Source of the DNA: Chryseobacterium fluminis
GTDB taxonomy: Bacteria > Bacteroidota > Bacteroidia > Flavobacteriales > Weeksellaceae
DNA length: 64,000 nt
Direction of reading: 5' to 3'
Assembly (NCBI RefSeq): GCF_026314945.1
Contig: NZ_CP111121.1
Location: forward strand, 930,001 to 994,000
Shown: positions 63,308 through 64,000 of the stretch, piece after piece
Layout: each line of letters starts with the position of its first letter
Numbering within the stretch: the first letter of the stretch is position 1
The notes under the pieces: generated by a model
What the model was told of the DNA's origin: nothing
What the model saw: only the letters and a program-made list of their open reading frames with translations
The model's database searches: none
Made by a program: the position numbers and the translations under genes

Positions 63308-63331
63308 AAAACCTGCTTCTCCGCAGGTTTT
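63308..63331. terminator. Terminator
   Basis: AAAACCTGC (63308-63316), loop TTCTCC, GCAGGTTTT (63323-63331), shared by the lipoprotein gene and the convergent epimerase-like gene, whose stop is 4 bp away. Confidence 0.8.
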
Positions 63332-63334
63332 ATG

Positions 63335-64000
63335 TTATTCAGACGTATTCACAAGATGAAAATATCTAGGATCAGGATATTGAAATTTAAAATCTAATTC
63401 TGAAATTAATTTTGCAGGAGAAATCAACCGTCCTTTTGGTGTTCGTTCTCCTGAATACGGTACATCCTTCTGCGCATTGATGATCTCTTGTTTATCCGGA
63501 TGAATAGGCGCCACCACATTATATACTTTAGACTGCGATTGAATGTCAAGCATTTTGTCCACCACTGAAACAATATCTGCATAATGAATATGATTCACCA
63601 ACTGATCCAAACCGGAGATATTGTAATTCTTCAACAACCGCTGATCGCCCATTAATCCTGCTAACCTTAAAACGTTGGTATGCGGGAATTTATTGGTCAT
63701 AAAGCTTTCGCTGGGTACATTTTCTGCGGGCTGATCATCTTCGGTAAATTCTTTTTCGCTCTGGGGATATACTCCCGTGGAACTCATCAGAAATAACTGC
63801 CCTTTATAATCCCCGAGAAATGACAACATACTCTGCTGCCTACCTTCCATTGAAACCTGCGCGCCACGAATTCCGGAAAACGGAACTGTGATAATAATGG
63901 CATCCAATTGTGATGCGACCTCCCACTCTTTCATTTCTTCAGAAAGATGATCTGGAAAATCAACCACTGTTGGATGATATCCTTTGGCTTTAAATTCTTC
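63335..64000 (-). CDS. NAD(P)-binding epimerase/SDR-like protein, N-terminus outside window
   Basis: The frame continues past the window edge (EEFKAKGYHPTVVDFPDHL before the first GTG), so the start and the glycine-rich dinucleotide loop are missing; 221 codons are seen. Visible signatures of the atypical extended-SDR group (YeeZ-like): DAIIITVPFSGIRG, LFLMSSTGVYPQSEKEFTEDD (Ser-Ser-Thr and Tyr of the SDR site), LRLAGLMG and HIHYADIVSVVDKML. Catalytic Lys of YxxxK is not clear, as in YeeZ-type members. Function unknown; it is convergent with the DUF6591 gene. Confidence 0.8.
   Translation of the reverse strand, partial: EEFKAKGYHPTVVDFPDHLSEEMKEWEVASQLDAIIITVPFSGIRGAQVSMEGRQQSMLSFLGDYKGQLFLMSSTGVYPQSEKEFTEDDQPAENVPSESFMTNKFPHTNVLRLAGLMGDQRLLKNYNISGLDQLVNHIHYADIVSVVDKMLDIQSQSKVYNVVAPIHPDKQEIINAQKDVPYSGERTPKGRLISPAKLISELDFKFQYPDPRYFHLVNTSE

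Overview
The window looks like a chromosomal segment of a Flavobacteriia bacterium (Bacteroidota), most likely Chryseobacterium or a close relative. The basis is AT-rich DNA, promoters of the TTG-N19-TAnnTTTG type without Shine-Dalgarno sites, secreted proteins with type IX secretion (T9SS) C-terminal sorting domains, a monomeric isocitrate dehydrogenase, and many short lipoproteins and DUF families typical of that group. The genus is an inference from gene content, not from a marker gene. I saw no rRNA, tRNA or CRISPR array.

Layout. 1-5.2 kb: a large exported TPR protein (cut by the window edge), an APC amino-acid permease and a Mpo1-like membrane protein. 5.2-6.3 kb: an intact IS982-family element with a 6-bp target duplication. 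6.4-18.3 kb: mostly housekeeping and secreted functions (M43 metalloprotease with T9SS signal, transglutaminase-like protein, SPFH protein, nitronate monooxygenase, dGTPase, Fpg/Nei glycosylase, GT32 glycosyltransferase). 18.4-22.3 kb: a frameshifted SMR transporter, a 26-codon membrane-peptide transcription unit, and a five-gene operon (thioredoxin-like, DUF2024, MarR, AAA ATPase, YggS) headed by a palindromic operator that recurs inside the operon. 22.3-26.8 kb: an orphan protein, an ankyrin protein and a frameshifted pectate-lyase-like T9SS protein.

26.9-29.1 kb is the most unusual part: a tandem array of about 160-bp palindromic repeats, a GIY-YIG nuclease gene lying between repeat arms, and an IS110-family element inserted inside one arm. 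The 5' non-coding end of this IS folds into two hairpins whose loops match, in the expected senses, the target site and the element's own ends: a readable bridge RNA. Joining the IS ends would also build a promoter.

29.2-37.5 kb: gcvP, a Cys-rich 51-aa ORF, a J-domain protein, an ECF sigma operon and an S9 peptidase. 37.6-44.2 kb: a minus-strand run of SRPBCC and VOC-fold proteins with DoxX-like, SDR and Crp/Fnr genes, including one frameshifted VOC gene. 44.3-53.7 kb: DUF763, cytosolic Tpx, icd, and an AraC/aldo-keto reductase/MFS module with a shared 19-nt operator. 53.8-64 kb: MBL hydrolase, S41 peptidase plus YdcF-like protein, a second ECF sigma operon, an alpha/beta hydrolase, GapN-like dehydrogenase, an exported Tpx, and small exported or lipid-anchored proteins. 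Most transcription units end in clear hairpin terminators, listed separately.
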